Source: Pseudomonas sp. B21-023
GTDB lineage: Bacteria > Pseudomonadota > Gammaproteobacteria > Pseudomonadales > Pseudomonadaceae
Direction: 5' to 3'
Length of the DNA stretch: 64,000 nt
NCBI RefSeq assembly: GCF_024749165.1
Contig: NZ_CP087190.1
Span: forward strand, 5,553,501-5,617,500
Shown: one piece after another, positions 17,484-26,779 of the stretch
How the letters are laid out: the number at the start of each line of letters is the position of its first letter
Position numbering within the stretch: the stretch's first letter is position 1
Notes under the pieces: generated by a model
Told to the model about the DNA's origin: nothing
Database searches by the model: none
Seen by the model: only the letters and a program-made list of their open reading frames with translations
Position numbers and translations under genes: made by a program

Positions 17484-17918
17484 ATGGCCAAGCCTTCTTT
17501 CATCAACCTGTGGAATGCCTACCCCAGCGTGTCATCGCCCTGCGACGGCGGGTGGGACAACCAGTGCGCCATCCGCATGAGCATCGCGCTCAACGGCGAG
17601 ATGAGCCTCAAGGTCAACAAATCGACCTATACCGAACCCAAGTGCGCCCACGACCATGCCCGTGGCGCCGAATCCCTGGCCAACTGGCTGGAGACACGAT
17701 TGTTCTACCCGCTGAAGATTGCCGGTACCGCCAAGGCCCGCGACGCGCTCAAGGGCAAGACCGGGATCATCTTCTACAAGGACTGCTTCGCCCGCAACGG
17801 ACAAAGCCAGGAGAACCGCACGGGCGACCATATCGACCTGTGGAACCGCGGCCTGACCAAAGGTTTCTCCGACCACAACTACCAGTCGAAGCAAGTCTGG
17901 TTCTGGGAGCTCACATGA
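17484..17918 (+). CDS. tae4: Tae4-family T6SS amidase effector (peptidoglycan hydrolase)
   Basis: The 144-residue protein matches the NlpC/P60-like Tae4 family: an N-terminal FINLWNAYP, the catalytic-cysteine segment DNQCAIRMS with Cys28, and the catalytic-histidine segment GDHIDLWN with His116. Tae4 enzymes cut the gamma-D-glutamyl-mDAP bond of the donor stem peptide in target cell walls. No signal peptide is seen, consistent with T6SS delivery. The ATG at 17484 is preceded by a weak ribosome site (GGTGAAC). The stop overlaps the next gene by four bases (ATGA), as expected for an effector and its immunity gene. The position between hcp and tssE, inside the structural operon, is unusual. Confidence 0.85.
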   Translation: MAKPSFINLWNAYPSVSSPCDGGWDNQCAIRMSIALNGEMSLKVNKSTYTEPKCAHDHARGAESLANWLETRLFYPLKIAGTAKARDALKGKTGIIFYKDCFARNGQSQENRTGDHIDLWNRGLTKGFSDHNYQSKQVWFWELT

Positions 17919-18325
17919 CCCGCGCTGTCCTGGCCGGTGCCCTGCTGCTGGCCCTGAGCGCTTGCGCCGACGCCGAACTGCTGAACGAGGCGAACCTGGG
18001 CGGGCAGGCCGTGAAGCTGAGCGAGAATGCCGGCCAGTGTGTGCTTGATCGCGGCGAACAGCGCCTGGCGCTGGACATGCAATGGCCCTGCGGCCTGAGC
18101 CCGGACCGCGCCGGCAAGGCCCGGGTCGAGCAGTTCAATGGCACGCCGGTGGTGCTGGTGACCCATGTGCAGCCGCACCCGACGCTCAAGGGTGAATGCC
18201 TGAAGACCTCGCGCGCCGTGCGCCTGACCCAGGCCGGCCTGGAAGCCTCCACGCCCGCGCCGAGCGCCTCCTGCGACACCGGCTTCGAAGACCAGAAAAT
18301 GTTCACAGGGATGTTCCAGTGGTAG
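17915..18325 (+). CDS. Putative immunity lipoprotein for the adjacent Tae4 amidase
   Basis: The 136-residue product has a signal sequence with lipobox LSAC (Cys17) and a compact mature part with further cysteines, rich in polar and beta-prone residues. Periplasmic location is what an immunity protein against a cell-wall amidase needs, and the start overlaps the effector stop by four bases. I do not recognise the mature sequence, and it does not resemble the alpha-helical Tai4 family known to me. Function is inferred from position and targeting. The tssE start lies inside its last codons. Confidence 0.6.
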   Translation: MTRAVLAGALLLALSACADAELLNEANLGGQAVKLSENAGQCVLDRGEQRLALDMQWPCGLSPDRAGKARVEQFNGTPVVLVTHVQPHPTLKGECLKTSRAVRLTQAGLEASTPAPSASCDTGFEDQKMFTGMFQW

Positions 18326-18834
18326 CCGAAATCGCCACCCGCGACCGCTTGCAGCCTTCGCTGCTGGATCGCCTGACCGACGATGACCCGGGCAACCCGC
18401 AGGAAGCCCCCGACAAGCGCGTGCTCAGCCTGCAGCAGCTCAAGGCCTCGGTACTGCGCGACCTGGCCTGGCTGCTCAACACTACGTCGCTGCTCGACAC
18501 CGGCGCCACGCTGAACTCCCCGGCCGGCGCCTCGGTGATCAACTATGGGCTGCCGGCATTGGCCGGCAACAGCGCGTCGAACATCGACCTCAACGCGCTC
18601 GAACGCATCATCCACCAGGCCATCGCCACCTACGAGCCGCGCATCCTCGCCCATACCCTGAAGGTACGGGCCCAGGCCGCGCCCGGCGAGATGAACGCCA
18701 ACGCCCTGAGCTTCGAGATCGAAGGCGACCTGTGGGCCCAGCCGGCGGCCCTGCCGCTGCTGCTGCAGACCGACGTCGACCTGGAATCCGGGCACGTGCG
18801 CGTGGCCCCCGCCGACCGCCGGAGGCGCGCATGA
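18319..18834 (+). CDS. tssE: TssE, gp25-like baseplate protein
   Basis: The 171-residue product contains the gp25-like core: LLNTTSLLDTG, SVINYGLP and AIATYEPRIL. TssE is a baseplate wedge component resembling phage T4 gp25 and is needed to nucleate the sheath. The start is a GTG at 18319 with AGGGA seven bases upstream, which places the start within the final seven bases of the preceding lipoprotein gene. Its stop overlaps tssF by four bases. The translational overlap ties the effector pair to the baseplate genes. Confidence 0.92.
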   Translation: MVAEIATRDRLQPSLLDRLTDDDPGNPQEAPDKRVLSLQQLKASVLRDLAWLLNTTSLLDTGATLNSPAGASVINYGLPALAGNSASNIDLNALERIIHQAIATYEPRILAHTLKVRAQAAPGEMNANALSFEIEGDLWAQPAALPLLLQTDVDLESGHVRVAPADRRRRA

Positions 18835-20693
18835 ACCCGCGCCTGCTCGAGCTGTACAACCAGGAACTGCAGCACATCCGCGAGGGTGCCGCGGAGTTCG
18901 CCAAGGAATACCCGAAGATCGCCGGGCGCCTGACGCTGTCCGGGATCGAGTGCGCCGACCCTTACGTCGAGCGCCTGCTTGAAGGCTTCGCATACCTCAC
19001 CGCGCGGGTGCAGCTCAAGCTCGACGCCGAATACCCGACCTTCACCCACAACCTGCTGGAAATCGCCTACCCGCACTACCTGGCGCCGACCCCGTCGATG
19101 ACCGTGGTGCAACTGCAGACCGATCCCGACGAAGGCTCGCTGGCCGCCGGGTTCCAGCTACCCCGCGACAGCGTCCTGCGCGCCAATCTCGGGCGCAATT
19201 CGCAGACGCCCTGCGAATTTCGCAGCACCCAGGACGTCACCCTGTGGCCGTTGCAGGTGGCCCGGGCCGAGTATTTCGGCAACCCCGGCGCCGTGCTCGG
19301 GCGCCTGGCCGCCAGCGAACCGAAAGCCCGCGCCGGGCTGCGCCTGACCCTGCGCAGCGGCGCCGAGATTCCGTTCTCCAGCCTGCCGCTGACGCACTTG
19401 CCGCTGTACCTCAACGGTGCCGACGAAACCCCGTTCCGCCTGTACGAACAACTGCTCGGCAGCGCCTGCGCGGTGTTCGCGCGCCAGCCGGGCGCCGACT
19501 GGGTCGAACGCATCCCGGTCGAGGACGCCTTGCTGCCCTGTGGCTTCGATGACCGCGAAGCGGCGTTGCCGGTGGTGCCGCAGGCCTTCCAGGGCTACCG
19601 CCTGCTGCAGGAGTACTTCGCCCTGCCCCAGCGCTACCTGTTCATCGACTTCGCCGGGCTCGAGCGCGCGGTCAAGCGCTGCGACGGCCAGGAGTTGGAG
19701 CTGCTGGTGCTGTTCGACCGCATCGACGCCGCGCTGGAAAGCAGCGTGGGCCCCGCCCAGTTCGTGCCGTTCTGCACCCCGGCGATCAACCTGTTTCCGC
19801 GCCGGGTGGATCGCATCCACCTGACCGACCGGGTCCACGAGCACCATGTGATCGCCGACCGTACCCGGCCCACTGATTTCGAGATCCACTCGTTGCAGCG
19901 GGTCACCGGCCACGGTACCGGGCCGGACCAGGAATTCCTGCCGTTCTACGCGGTGCGCGACCCGTCGCGCTATGGCCGTGACCAGGCGTACTACCTGGTG
20001 CGCCGCGAACCGCGCGTGCTCTCCAGCGAGCAGCGGCGCAACGGTACGCGCTCCAGCTACATGGGCAGCGAGACCTTCGTCAGCCTGGTCGATGGCAACC
20101 AGGCGCCGTACCGCCATGACCTGCGCCAACTGGGCATCAGCGCGCTGTGCAGCAACCGCGACCTGCCGCTGTTCATGAATGTCGGCGACGGGCGCAGCGA
20201 CTTCAGCCTGGCCGACAGCGCACCGGTATCCGCCGTGCGCTGCCTGGCCGGCCCCAGTCGACCGAAGGCCAGCCATGCCCACGACAACAGGGCCTGGCGC
20301 CTGATCAGCCAACTGTCGCTGAACTACCTGTCGCTGGCCGAACAGGGCCAGGGCGCCGCCGCCCTGCGCGAACTGCTGCGCCTGTACGGTGACCAGCAGG
20401 ACAGCGCCCTGCAGCTGCAGATCGACGGCCTGCGCGAAGTCAGCTGCAAACCCTGCACGCGGCGCCTGCCGATGCCCGGGCCGATCGTCTTCGGCCGTGG
20501 CCTGGAGATCACCCTGACGTTCGACGAGAACGCCTTCCGCGGTACCGGGGTGTTCCTGCTGGGCGCGGTGTTCGAGCGCTTCCTGACCCGTTACGTGTCG
20601 ATCAACAGCTTCACCGAAACCGTGCTGCGCACCAGCGAACGAGGCGAGATCATGCGCTGGAAAGCCAAGCCCGGGCGCAGGCCGAACCTGTGA
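18831..20693 (+). CDS. tssF: TssF, T6SS baseplate wedge protein
   Basis: At 620 residues this is the usual TssF (VasA) length. It starts NPRLLELYNQELQHIREGAA and contains EYPKIAGRL and FAYLTARVQLKLDAEYP, all family signatures. TssF forms the main body of the wedge with TssG. The ATG has a GGAGG five bases upstream and overlaps the tssE stop (ATGA); the stop overlaps the GTG of tssG. Confidence 0.96.
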   Translation: MNPRLLELYNQELQHIREGAAEFAKEYPKIAGRLTLSGIECADPYVERLLEGFAYLTARVQLKLDAEYPTFTHNLLEIAYPHYLAPTPSMTVVQLQTDPDEGSLAAGFQLPRDSVLRANLGRNSQTPCEFRSTQDVTLWPLQVARAEYFGNPGAVLGRLAASEPKARAGLRLTLRSGAEIPFSSLPLTHLPLYLNGADETPFRLYEQLLGSACAVFARQPGADWVERIPVEDALLPCGFDDREAALPVVPQAFQGYRLLQEYFALPQRYLFIDFAGLERAVKRCDGQELELLVLFDRIDAALESSVGPAQFVPFCTPAINLFPRRVDRIHLTDRVHEHHVIADRTRPTDFEIHSLQRVTGHGTGPDQEFLPFYAVRDPSRYGRDQAYYLVRREPRVLSSEQRRNGTRSSYMGSETFVSLVDGNQAPYRHDLRQLGISALCSNRDLPLFMNVGDGRSDFSLADSAPVSAVRCLAGPSRPKASHAHDNRAWRLISQLSLNYLSLAEQGQGAAALRELLRLYGDQQDSALQLQIDGLREVSCKPCTRRLPMPGPIVFGRGLEITLTFDENAFRGTGVFLLGAVFERFLTRYVSINSFTETVLRTSERGEIMRWKAKPGRRPNL

Positions 20694-21706
20694 ACACGCT
20701 ACAGGCCATGCAGGCTGAGCCCTGGGAGTACGACTTCTTCCAGGCGCTGCGCCGTCTCGAGGCGGAGAACCCCGAGCTGCCCCGCTTCGGCCACTCGCTG
20801 CGCCTGGCTGACGAACCGGTGCGCCTGGGCCAGCGCCTGGACTGCGGCTTCGCCCCGGCAACGCTGGCCTCGGTCACGGCCAACGACGACCAGCCAGCGC
20901 GCCTGGAGCAGTTTTTCTTCGGCCTCGGCGGCCCCAACGGCCCCCTGCCGCTGCACCTGACCGAGTACATGCGCGAGCGCCAGCGCAACCACGCCGACCC
21001 AACCAGCAAGCGCTTTCTCGATGTCTTCCACCACCGCTTGCTGAGCCTGTTTTATCGCGCCTGGGCCGAGGCCCGTCCAACCGTCAGCCATGACCGCCCG
21101 GGCGACGATTACTGGGCCGCGCGCCTGGCCGCCCTCAGCGGCCGCGGTCAACCGGAGCTGCAAGGCCAGGGGCCGCTGGCCGATACCGCCAAGCTGCACT
21201 GGTCCGGTCACCTGGCCGCGCAGACCCGCTACCCGGATGGCCTGTGCAGCATCCTGGCCAGCTACTTCGGCGTGCCGGTGAAGCTGGAGGAATACGTCGG
21301 CCAGTGGCTGGAGCTGCCTGAACGCAGCCAGCTCGGCGTGCGCGCCAACCGCCTGGGCGTCGACCTGTGCCTGGGCCGCTACGTCTGGGACCGCCAGCAC
21401 AAGTTCCGCCTGTGCCTGGGCCCGCTCACCCTTGACCAGTACCACGCCCTGCTCCCCGGCGGTCAGGCGTTCGTCGAGCTGGCTGCGTGGGTCGCCGAGT
21501 ACCTGGGCCAGGAGCTGGACTGGGACCTCAACCTCATCCTCGCGCAGGGCCAGGTGCCCGCGCTGCAACTCAATGCCGACCAACGCCTGGGGTTCGACAC
21601 CTGGCTCGGCCGGCCGTCGCACGATGCCAACGACCTGAAGCTCGCCCGGTACTACGCCGAGCGGCCGGTCAACGCCCCGCCAACAAGGAGTCAGGACCAT
21701 GGGTGA
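20690..21706 (+). CDS. tssG: TssG, T6SS baseplate wedge protein
   Basis: The 338-residue protein has the TssG (VasB) features EPWEYDFFQALRRLEAE, FGLGGPNGPLPLHLTEY and FFGVPVKLEEYVGQW. TssG binds TssF, TssE and TssK in the baseplate. The GTG start overlaps the tssF stop (GTGA), and the end overlaps clpV by eight bases. Length matches the family. Confidence 0.95.
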   Translation: MNTLQAMQAEPWEYDFFQALRRLEAENPELPRFGHSLRLADEPVRLGQRLDCGFAPATLASVTANDDQPARLEQFFFGLGGPNGPLPLHLTEYMRERQRNHADPTSKRFLDVFHHRLLSLFYRAWAEARPTVSHDRPGDDYWAARLAALSGRGQPELQGQGPLADTAKLHWSGHLAAQTRYPDGLCSILASYFGVPVKLEEYVGQWLELPERSQLGVRANRLGVDLCLGRYVWDRQHKFRLCLGPLTLDQYHALLPGGQAFVELAAWVAEYLGQELDWDLNLILAQGQVPALQLNADQRLGFDTWLGRPSHDANDLKLARYYAERPVNAPPTRSQDHG

Positions 21707-24374
21707 AATCAGCCGCGCCGCGCTGTTCGGCAAACTCAACAGCGTCGCCTACAAGGCCATCGAGGCCGCCACGGTGTTCTGCAAGCTGCGGGGCAACCCC
21801 TATGTCGAGCTGGCGCACTGGCTGCACCAGTTGCTTCAACTGCAGGACAGCGACCTGCATCGCATCATCCGTCAGTTCAACATCGAGCCGGCGCGCCTGG
21901 CCCGCGACCTGACGGACGCCCTGGACCGCCTGCCGCGGGGCTCGACGTCGATCACCGACCTGTCCTCCCAGGTCGAGGAAGCCGTCGAGCGCGGCTGGGT
22001 GTACGGCAGCCTGATGTTCGGTGAAAACCAAGTGCGCACCGGCTACCTGCTGGTTGGCATCCTCAAGACCCCGAGCCTGCGCAACGCCCTGCTGGGGCTG
22101 TCCAGCGAGTTCGCCAAGCTGAAGGTCGAAGCTCTCAGCGAACGCTTCGACGAGTACGTGGGCGATTCGCCGGAAAACAACCTGGCCGCCAGCGATGGTT
22201 TCAGCGCCGCCGCCCCCGGCGAGGCCAGCGGTGCCTTGGCCCCGGCGGCGATGGGCAAGCAGGAGGCGCTCAAGCGCTTCACCGTCGATCTCACCGAGCA
22301 GGCGCGCAGCGGCAAGCTCGACCCCATCGTCGGCCGTGACGAGGAAATCCGCCAGCTGGTGGACATCCTCATGCGCCGCCGCCAGAACAACCCGATCCTC
22401 ACCGGCGAGGCCGGCGTCGGCAAGACCGCCGTGGTCGAAGGCTTCGCCCTGCGCATCGTCGCCGGCGACGTGCCGCCGGCCCTGAAAGACGTCGAGCTGC
22501 GCAGCCTGGACGTCGGCCTGCTGCAGGCCGGCGCCAGCATGAAGGGCGAGTTCGAGCAGCGCCTGCGCCAGGTCATCGAAGACGTGCAGGCCTCGCCCAA
22601 GCCGATCATCCTGTTCATCGACGAAGCCCACACCCTGGTCGGCGCCGGTGGCGCGGCCGGCACGGGCGATGCCGCCAACCTGCTCAAACCGGCCCTTGCC
22701 CGTGGCAGCCTGCGCACCGTGGCGGCGACTACCTGGGCCGAGTACAAGAAGCACATCGAGAAGGACCCGGCGCTGACCCGGCGCTTCCAAGTGGTCCAAG
22801 TGGACGAGCCGAGCGAGGCCAAGGCGCTGCTGATGATGCGCGGCGTGGCCTCGACCATGGAGAAGCACCACCAGGTGCAGATCCTCGACGAAGCGCTGGA
22901 AGCCGCCGTGAAGCTGTCGCACCGCTACATTCCGGCGCGCCAGTTGCCCGACAAGTCGGTGAGCCTGCTCGACACCGCCTGCGCCCGCGTGGCCATCAGC
23001 CTGCACGCGGTGCCGGCCGAGGTGGACGACAGCCGTCGGCGCATCGAGGCGCTGGAAGTCGAGCTGCAGATCATCGCCCGCGAGGCCGCCATCGGTGTGA
23101 ACACCGGGCAACGTCAGCCCCAGGCCGACAGCCTGCTGGCCGAAGAGCGCGAGCGCCTGGCCGCCCTGGAAAGCCGTTGGGCCGAGGAGAAAGCCCTGGT
23201 CGACGAGCTGCTGGCCACCCGCGCGCAACTGCGTGAACAGGTCGGTGTGGTCGATCAGGAAGTAGACGTGCAGGGCAGTCATGAGCTGCGCGAAAAACTC
23301 ATCGACCTGCAGCAGCGCCTGAGCCAGCTGCAAGGCGAGAGCCCGCTGATCCTGCCAACCGTGGATTACCAGGCAGTGGCCTCGGTGGTCGCCGACTGGA
23401 CCGGTATCCCGGTGGGGCGCATGGCGCGCAACGAGATCGAGACCGTGCTCAACCTCGACTCGCATTTGGCCAAGCGCATCATCGGCCAGGATCACGCGCT
23501 GAAGATGATCGCCAAGCGCATCCAGACCTCCCGCGCAGGCCTCGACAACCCGAACAAGCCGATCGGTGTGTTCATGCTCGCCGGCACCTCCGGCGTGGGC
23601 AAGACCGAGACCGCCCTGGCCTTGGCCGAGGCCATGTATGGCGGTGAACAGAACCTGATCACCATCAACATGAGCGAATTCCAGGAAGCCCATACCGTCT
23701 CGACCCTCAAGGGCGCGCCACCCGGCTACGTCGGCTACGGCGAAGGCGGCGTGCTGACCGAAGCGGTGCGCCGCCGCCCGTACAGCGTGGTGCTGCTGGA
23801 CGAGGTGGAAAAAGCCCACCCCGACGTGCATGAAATCTTCTTCCAGGTGTTCGACAAGGGCGTGATGGAAGACGGCGAAGGCCGCCAGATCGACTTCCGC
23901 AATACCCTGATCCTGCTCACCACCAACGCCGGCACCGAGCTGATCGCCAACACCTGCAAGGACCCGCAGGCCCTGCCCGACCCCGAGGCCGTGGCCACTT
24001 CGCTGCGCAAGCCGCTGCTGGAGATCTTCCCGCCGGCGCTGCTCGGTCGCCTGGTGACCATCCCCTACTACCCGCTCAGCGACACCATGCTCAAGGCCAT
24101 CACCCGCCTGCAGCTGGAGCGCATTCGCAAGCGTGTGGAAGGTACCCACAAGGTCGGCTTCGCCTACGACGACGAGGTGGTCGAGCTGATTGTCTCGCGC
24201 TGCACCGAGACCGAAAGCGGTGGCCGCATGATCGACGCCATCCTCACCAACGGCCTGCTGCCGGATATGAGCCGCGAGTTCCTCACCCGCCTGCTCGAGG
24301 GCAAGCCGCTGGCCAGCGTCAGCATCAGCCGTCGCGACAGCGACTTGCACTATGACTTCGGCGCCGCCGACTGA
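21699..24374 (+). CDS. clpV1: ClpV, AAA+ ATPase that recycles the contracted sheath
   Basis: The 891-residue protein has a ClpN-like N-domain and two AAA+ modules: Walker A GEAGVGKTAV near residue 236 with Walker B ILFIDEAH, and Walker A GTSGVGKTET near 629 with Walker B VVLLDEVEKAHPDV. A coiled middle domain lies between them (about residues 430-560). This is ClpV and not ClpB because of the N-domain and its place in the T6SS operon. ClpV unfolds contracted TssBC sheaths. The ATG is preceded by AAGGAG and overlaps tssG. The vgrG gene starts 11 bases downstream. Confidence 0.96.
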   Translation: MGEISRAALFGKLNSVAYKAIEAATVFCKLRGNPYVELAHWLHQLLQLQDSDLHRIIRQFNIEPARLARDLTDALDRLPRGSTSITDLSSQVEEAVERGWVYGSLMFGENQVRTGYLLVGILKTPSLRNALLGLSSEFAKLKVEALSERFDEYVGDSPENNLAASDGFSAAAPGEASGALAPAAMGKQEALKRFTVDLTEQARSGKLDPIVGRDEEIRQLVDILMRRRQNNPILTGEAGVGKTAVVEGFALRIVAGDVPPALKDVELRSLDVGLLQAGASMKGEFEQRLRQVIEDVQASPKPIILFIDEAHTLVGAGGAAGTGDAANLLKPALARGSLRTVAATTWAEYKKHIEKDPALTRRFQVVQVDEPSEAKALLMMRGVASTMEKHHQVQILDEALEAAVKLSHRYIPARQLPDKSVSLLDTACARVAISLHAVPAEVDDSRRRIEALEVELQIIAREAAIGVNTGQRQPQADSLLAEERERLAALESRWAEEKALVDELLATRAQLREQVGVVDQEVDVQGSHELREKLIDLQQRLSQLQGESPLILPTVDYQAVASVVADWTGIPVGRMARNEIETVLNLDSHLAKRIIGQDHALKMIAKRIQTSRAGLDNPNKPIGVFMLAGTSGVGKTETALALAEAMYGGEQNLITINMSEFQEAHTVSTLKGAPPGYVGYGEGGVLTEAVRRRPYSVVLLDEVEKAHPDVHEIFFQVFDKGVMEDGEGRQIDFRNTLILLTTNAGTELIANTCKDPQALPDPEAVATSLRKPLLEIFPPALLGRLVTIPYYPLSDTMLKAITRLQLERIRKRVEGTHKVGFAYDDEVVELIVSRCTETESGGRMIDAILTNGLLPDMSREFLTRLLEGKPLASVSISRRDSDLHYDFGAAD

Positions 24375-24385
24375 CAGGACCGACC

Positions 24386-26323
24386 ATGCTGTTCAAGCAG
24401 TTCACGCGCCTGGCGCAAATCAACAGCCCCCTGGGGCCGGACAAGCTGATCCTTGCAGAGATGGGCGGCAGCGAGGAGCTTGGCCGCCTGTTCGACTACG
24501 AGCTGCAGCTGACCAGCGACGACCCAGCCATCGACCTCAACCAGCTGCTGGGCAAGCCCATGAGCCTGAGCGTGCAGCAGAGCCTCGGCACATCGCGGCA
24601 CTTCCACGGCATCGTCGCCCGTTGCAGCCAGTCGGTGGATCAGGGCCAGTTCGCCAGCTACCGCGTCACCCTGCGCCCTTGGCTGTGGTTGCTGACGCGC
24701 ACCAGCGACTGCCGAATCTTCCAGCACCTGAGCGCGCCGCAGATCATCAAGCAAGTGTTCCGCGACCTGGGTTTCTCGGATTTCGAGGACCTGCTCAGCC
24801 GCAACTACCGCGAGCGCGAGTACTGCGTGCAGTACCGCGAGACCAGCTTCGACTTCGTCAGCCGGCTGATGGAGGAGGAAGGCATCTACTACTTCTTCCG
24901 CCACGAGCAGGAACGCCACGTGCTGGTGCTCGCCGACGCCTATGGCGCGCACCAGAAAGCCCCCGGCTACGAGACCGTGCCCTACTACCCGCCGGACGGC
25001 CAGCACCGCGAGCGCGACCACATCAACGACTGGCACCTGGCTCAGGAAGTCCAGCCCGGCTCCCTGGAGCTAAACGACTACGACTTCCAGCGCCCCAGCG
25101 CGCGCATCGACGTGCGCTCGGCCATGCCCCGGCCGCACCAGGCCGGCGACTACCCGCTGTACGACTACCCCGGCGCCTACGAGCAGACCCAGGACGGCGA
25201 GCACTATGCCCGCACCCGCCTGGAGTCGCTGCAAAGCCTGCACGAGCGTGTCGAGCTGCGCGGCAACGCCCGGGGCCTGGGCAGCGGCCATCTGTTCAGC
25301 CTGAGCAACTTCAGCCGCCAGGACCAGAACCGCGAGTACCTGATCGTCGCCGCCCGCTACTACGTGCACCAGGAACGCCTGGAGAGCGGTGGCGGCAGCG
25401 GCGCGGCGCAGTTCGAGAGCAACCTGAGCTGCATCGACGCGCAGCAGAGCTACCGCCCGGTGAGCAGTTCGCTTCGCCCGATCGTCAAGGGGCCGCAGAC
25501 CGCCGTGGTGGTCGGCCCGGCTGGCGAGGAGATCTGGACCGACCAGTACGGCCGGGTGAAGGTGCACTTCCACTGGGACCGCCACGACCAGTCCAACGAG
25601 AACAGCTCGTGCTGGATCCGCGTATCCCAGGCCACGGCCGGCAAGAACTGGGGCTCGATCCAGGTCCCGCGCATCGGCCAGGAAGTCATCGTCAGCTTCC
25701 TCGAAGGCGACCCCGACCGGCCGATCATCACCGGGCGGGTGTACAACGCCGAACAGACCGTGCCCTACGACCTGCCCGGCGGCGCCACCCAGAGCGGCAT
25801 GAAGAGCCGTTCGAGCAAGGGCGGCAGCCCGGCCAACTTCAACGAAATCCGCATGGAGGACAAGAAGGGCGCCGAGCAACTGTACATGCATGCCGAACGC
25901 AACATGGACACCGTGGTCGAGCAGAGCGAGACGCTGTCGGTGGGCGTCAACCGCACCCAGACCGTAGGCATGCTCGAGACCATCACCATCGGCCAGGACC
26001 GCATCCGCGCCGTGCGCCGCGACGACATGCTGCTGGTCGGCGCGAGCAAGACCGACAGTGTCAGCACCAGCTACCTGATCGAAGTCGGCGAGAACCTGCG
26101 CCTGGTCTGCGGCAAGAGCGTGATCGAGCTCAACGCCAGCGGGCAGATCAACATCAGCTGCGAGCAGTTCAGCTTCCACGCCAACGCCGACGCCGAGATC
26201 AACACCGGCGGCACCCTTGACCTGAACGTGGGCAGCGGCGCGCAGACCGCCCCGAACAACCAGGGCGTGAAAACGGCCATCGACGGCGCGGTGAAGGCCC
26301 TCTTTCCCGGCGCCGGCAAGTAA
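24386..26323 (+). CDS. vgrG: VgrG spike protein
   Basis: The 645-residue protein has the N-terminal gp27-like part (RYLARE-type motif seen as SRNYREREYCVQYRE), the gp5 OB-fold (TDQYGRVKVHFHWDR and WIRVSQATAGKNWG), then the repetitive beta-helix region. No extra catalytic domain follows the needle, so it is a structural spike and not an evolved VgrG. The following Eag chaperone and PAAR-RHS genes suggest that this spike carries the RHS effector. Confidence 0.95.
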   Translation: MLFKQFTRLAQINSPLGPDKLILAEMGGSEELGRLFDYELQLTSDDPAIDLNQLLGKPMSLSVQQSLGTSRHFHGIVARCSQSVDQGQFASYRVTLRPWLWLLTRTSDCRIFQHLSAPQIIKQVFRDLGFSDFEDLLSRNYREREYCVQYRETSFDFVSRLMEEEGIYYFFRHEQERHVLVLADAYGAHQKAPGYETVPYYPPDGQHRERDHINDWHLAQEVQPGSLELNDYDFQRPSARIDVRSAMPRPHQAGDYPLYDYPGAYEQTQDGEHYARTRLESLQSLHERVELRGNARGLGSGHLFSLSNFSRQDQNREYLIVAARYYVHQERLESGGGSGAAQFESNLSCIDAQQSYRPVSSSLRPIVKGPQTAVVVGPAGEEIWTDQYGRVKVHFHWDRHDQSNENSSCWIRVSQATAGKNWGSIQVPRIGQEVIVSFLEGDPDRPIITGRVYNAEQTVPYDLPGGATQSGMKSRSSKGGSPANFNEIRMEDKKGAEQLYMHAERNMDTVVEQSETLSVGVNRTQTVGMLETITIGQDRIRAVRRDDMLLVGASKTDSVSTSYLIEVGENLRLVCGKSVIELNASGQINISCEQFSFHANADAEINTGGTLDLNVGSGAQTAPNNQGVKTAIDGAVKALFPGAGK

Positions 26324-26335
26324 CGAGAACAAACC

Positions 26336-26770
26336 ATGAGCTACCGCGTCAACGAATTCCGCTTCGCCCTGCCCGATGCGCAGGTACGCGACACCAGCAT
26401 CAACATCCTGCGCTTCGAAGCCCTGGGCACCTCGCTGATCGTCAGCCGCAGCCTGCTCGAAGAGGGCGAGACCCTGCAGAGCAACTTCGACGGCCAGTTG
26501 CAGCGCCTGCAGCAACAGGTCAAGGACCTGCAGTTCCAGCCGGCCCGCGCCACCCAGGTGGGCGCGGCGCAGCCGATCGAGGCGATCGAGCTGAGCAGCC
26601 AGTTCAGCAAGGGCCAGGAAAAGGTCTACCAGTACCAGCTGGCGCTGGTGCTGCCGGGCACGCGCAAGATGTTCGCCCTGAGCTACGTCAAACCCACTCC
26701 CCTGGGCGAGGCCGAGGCGACGCACTGGACGGCGCTCAAGCAGTCCCTCGACTTCGACAACCTGGGCTGA
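26336..26770 (+). CDS. Eag-type (DcrB/DUF1795) T6SS effector chaperone
   Basis: The 144-residue protein begins YRVNEFRFALPDAQVRDTSINIL and ends with a predicted Trp-containing helix (THWTALKQSLDF), as in EagR/EagT6 chaperones of the DcrB-like fold. Eag proteins bind and shield the N-terminal transmembrane helices of prePAAR effectors before loading on VgrG. The next gene, nine bases downstream, encodes exactly such a prePAAR protein with N-terminal helices. Family assignment comes from sequence pattern and context. Confidence 0.88.
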   Translation: MSYRVNEFRFALPDAQVRDTSINILRFEALGTSLIVSRSLLEEGETLQSNFDGQLQRLQQQVKDLQFQPARATQVGAAQPIEAIELSSQFSKGQEKVYQYQLALVLPGTRKMFALSYVKPTPLGEAEATHWTALKQSLDFDNLG

Positions 26771-26779
26771 CCCCGCACC

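Noticed and set aside
18732..18830. In-frame upstream extension of tssF
   Set aside because: The added 33 residues are the complement-frame reading of tssE; the ATG at 18831 has GGAGG and begins at the conserved TssF sequence.
21669..24350. 893-codon minus-strand open frame opposite clpV
   Set aside because: Antisense shadow caused by strong GC codon bias; no recognisable domain.
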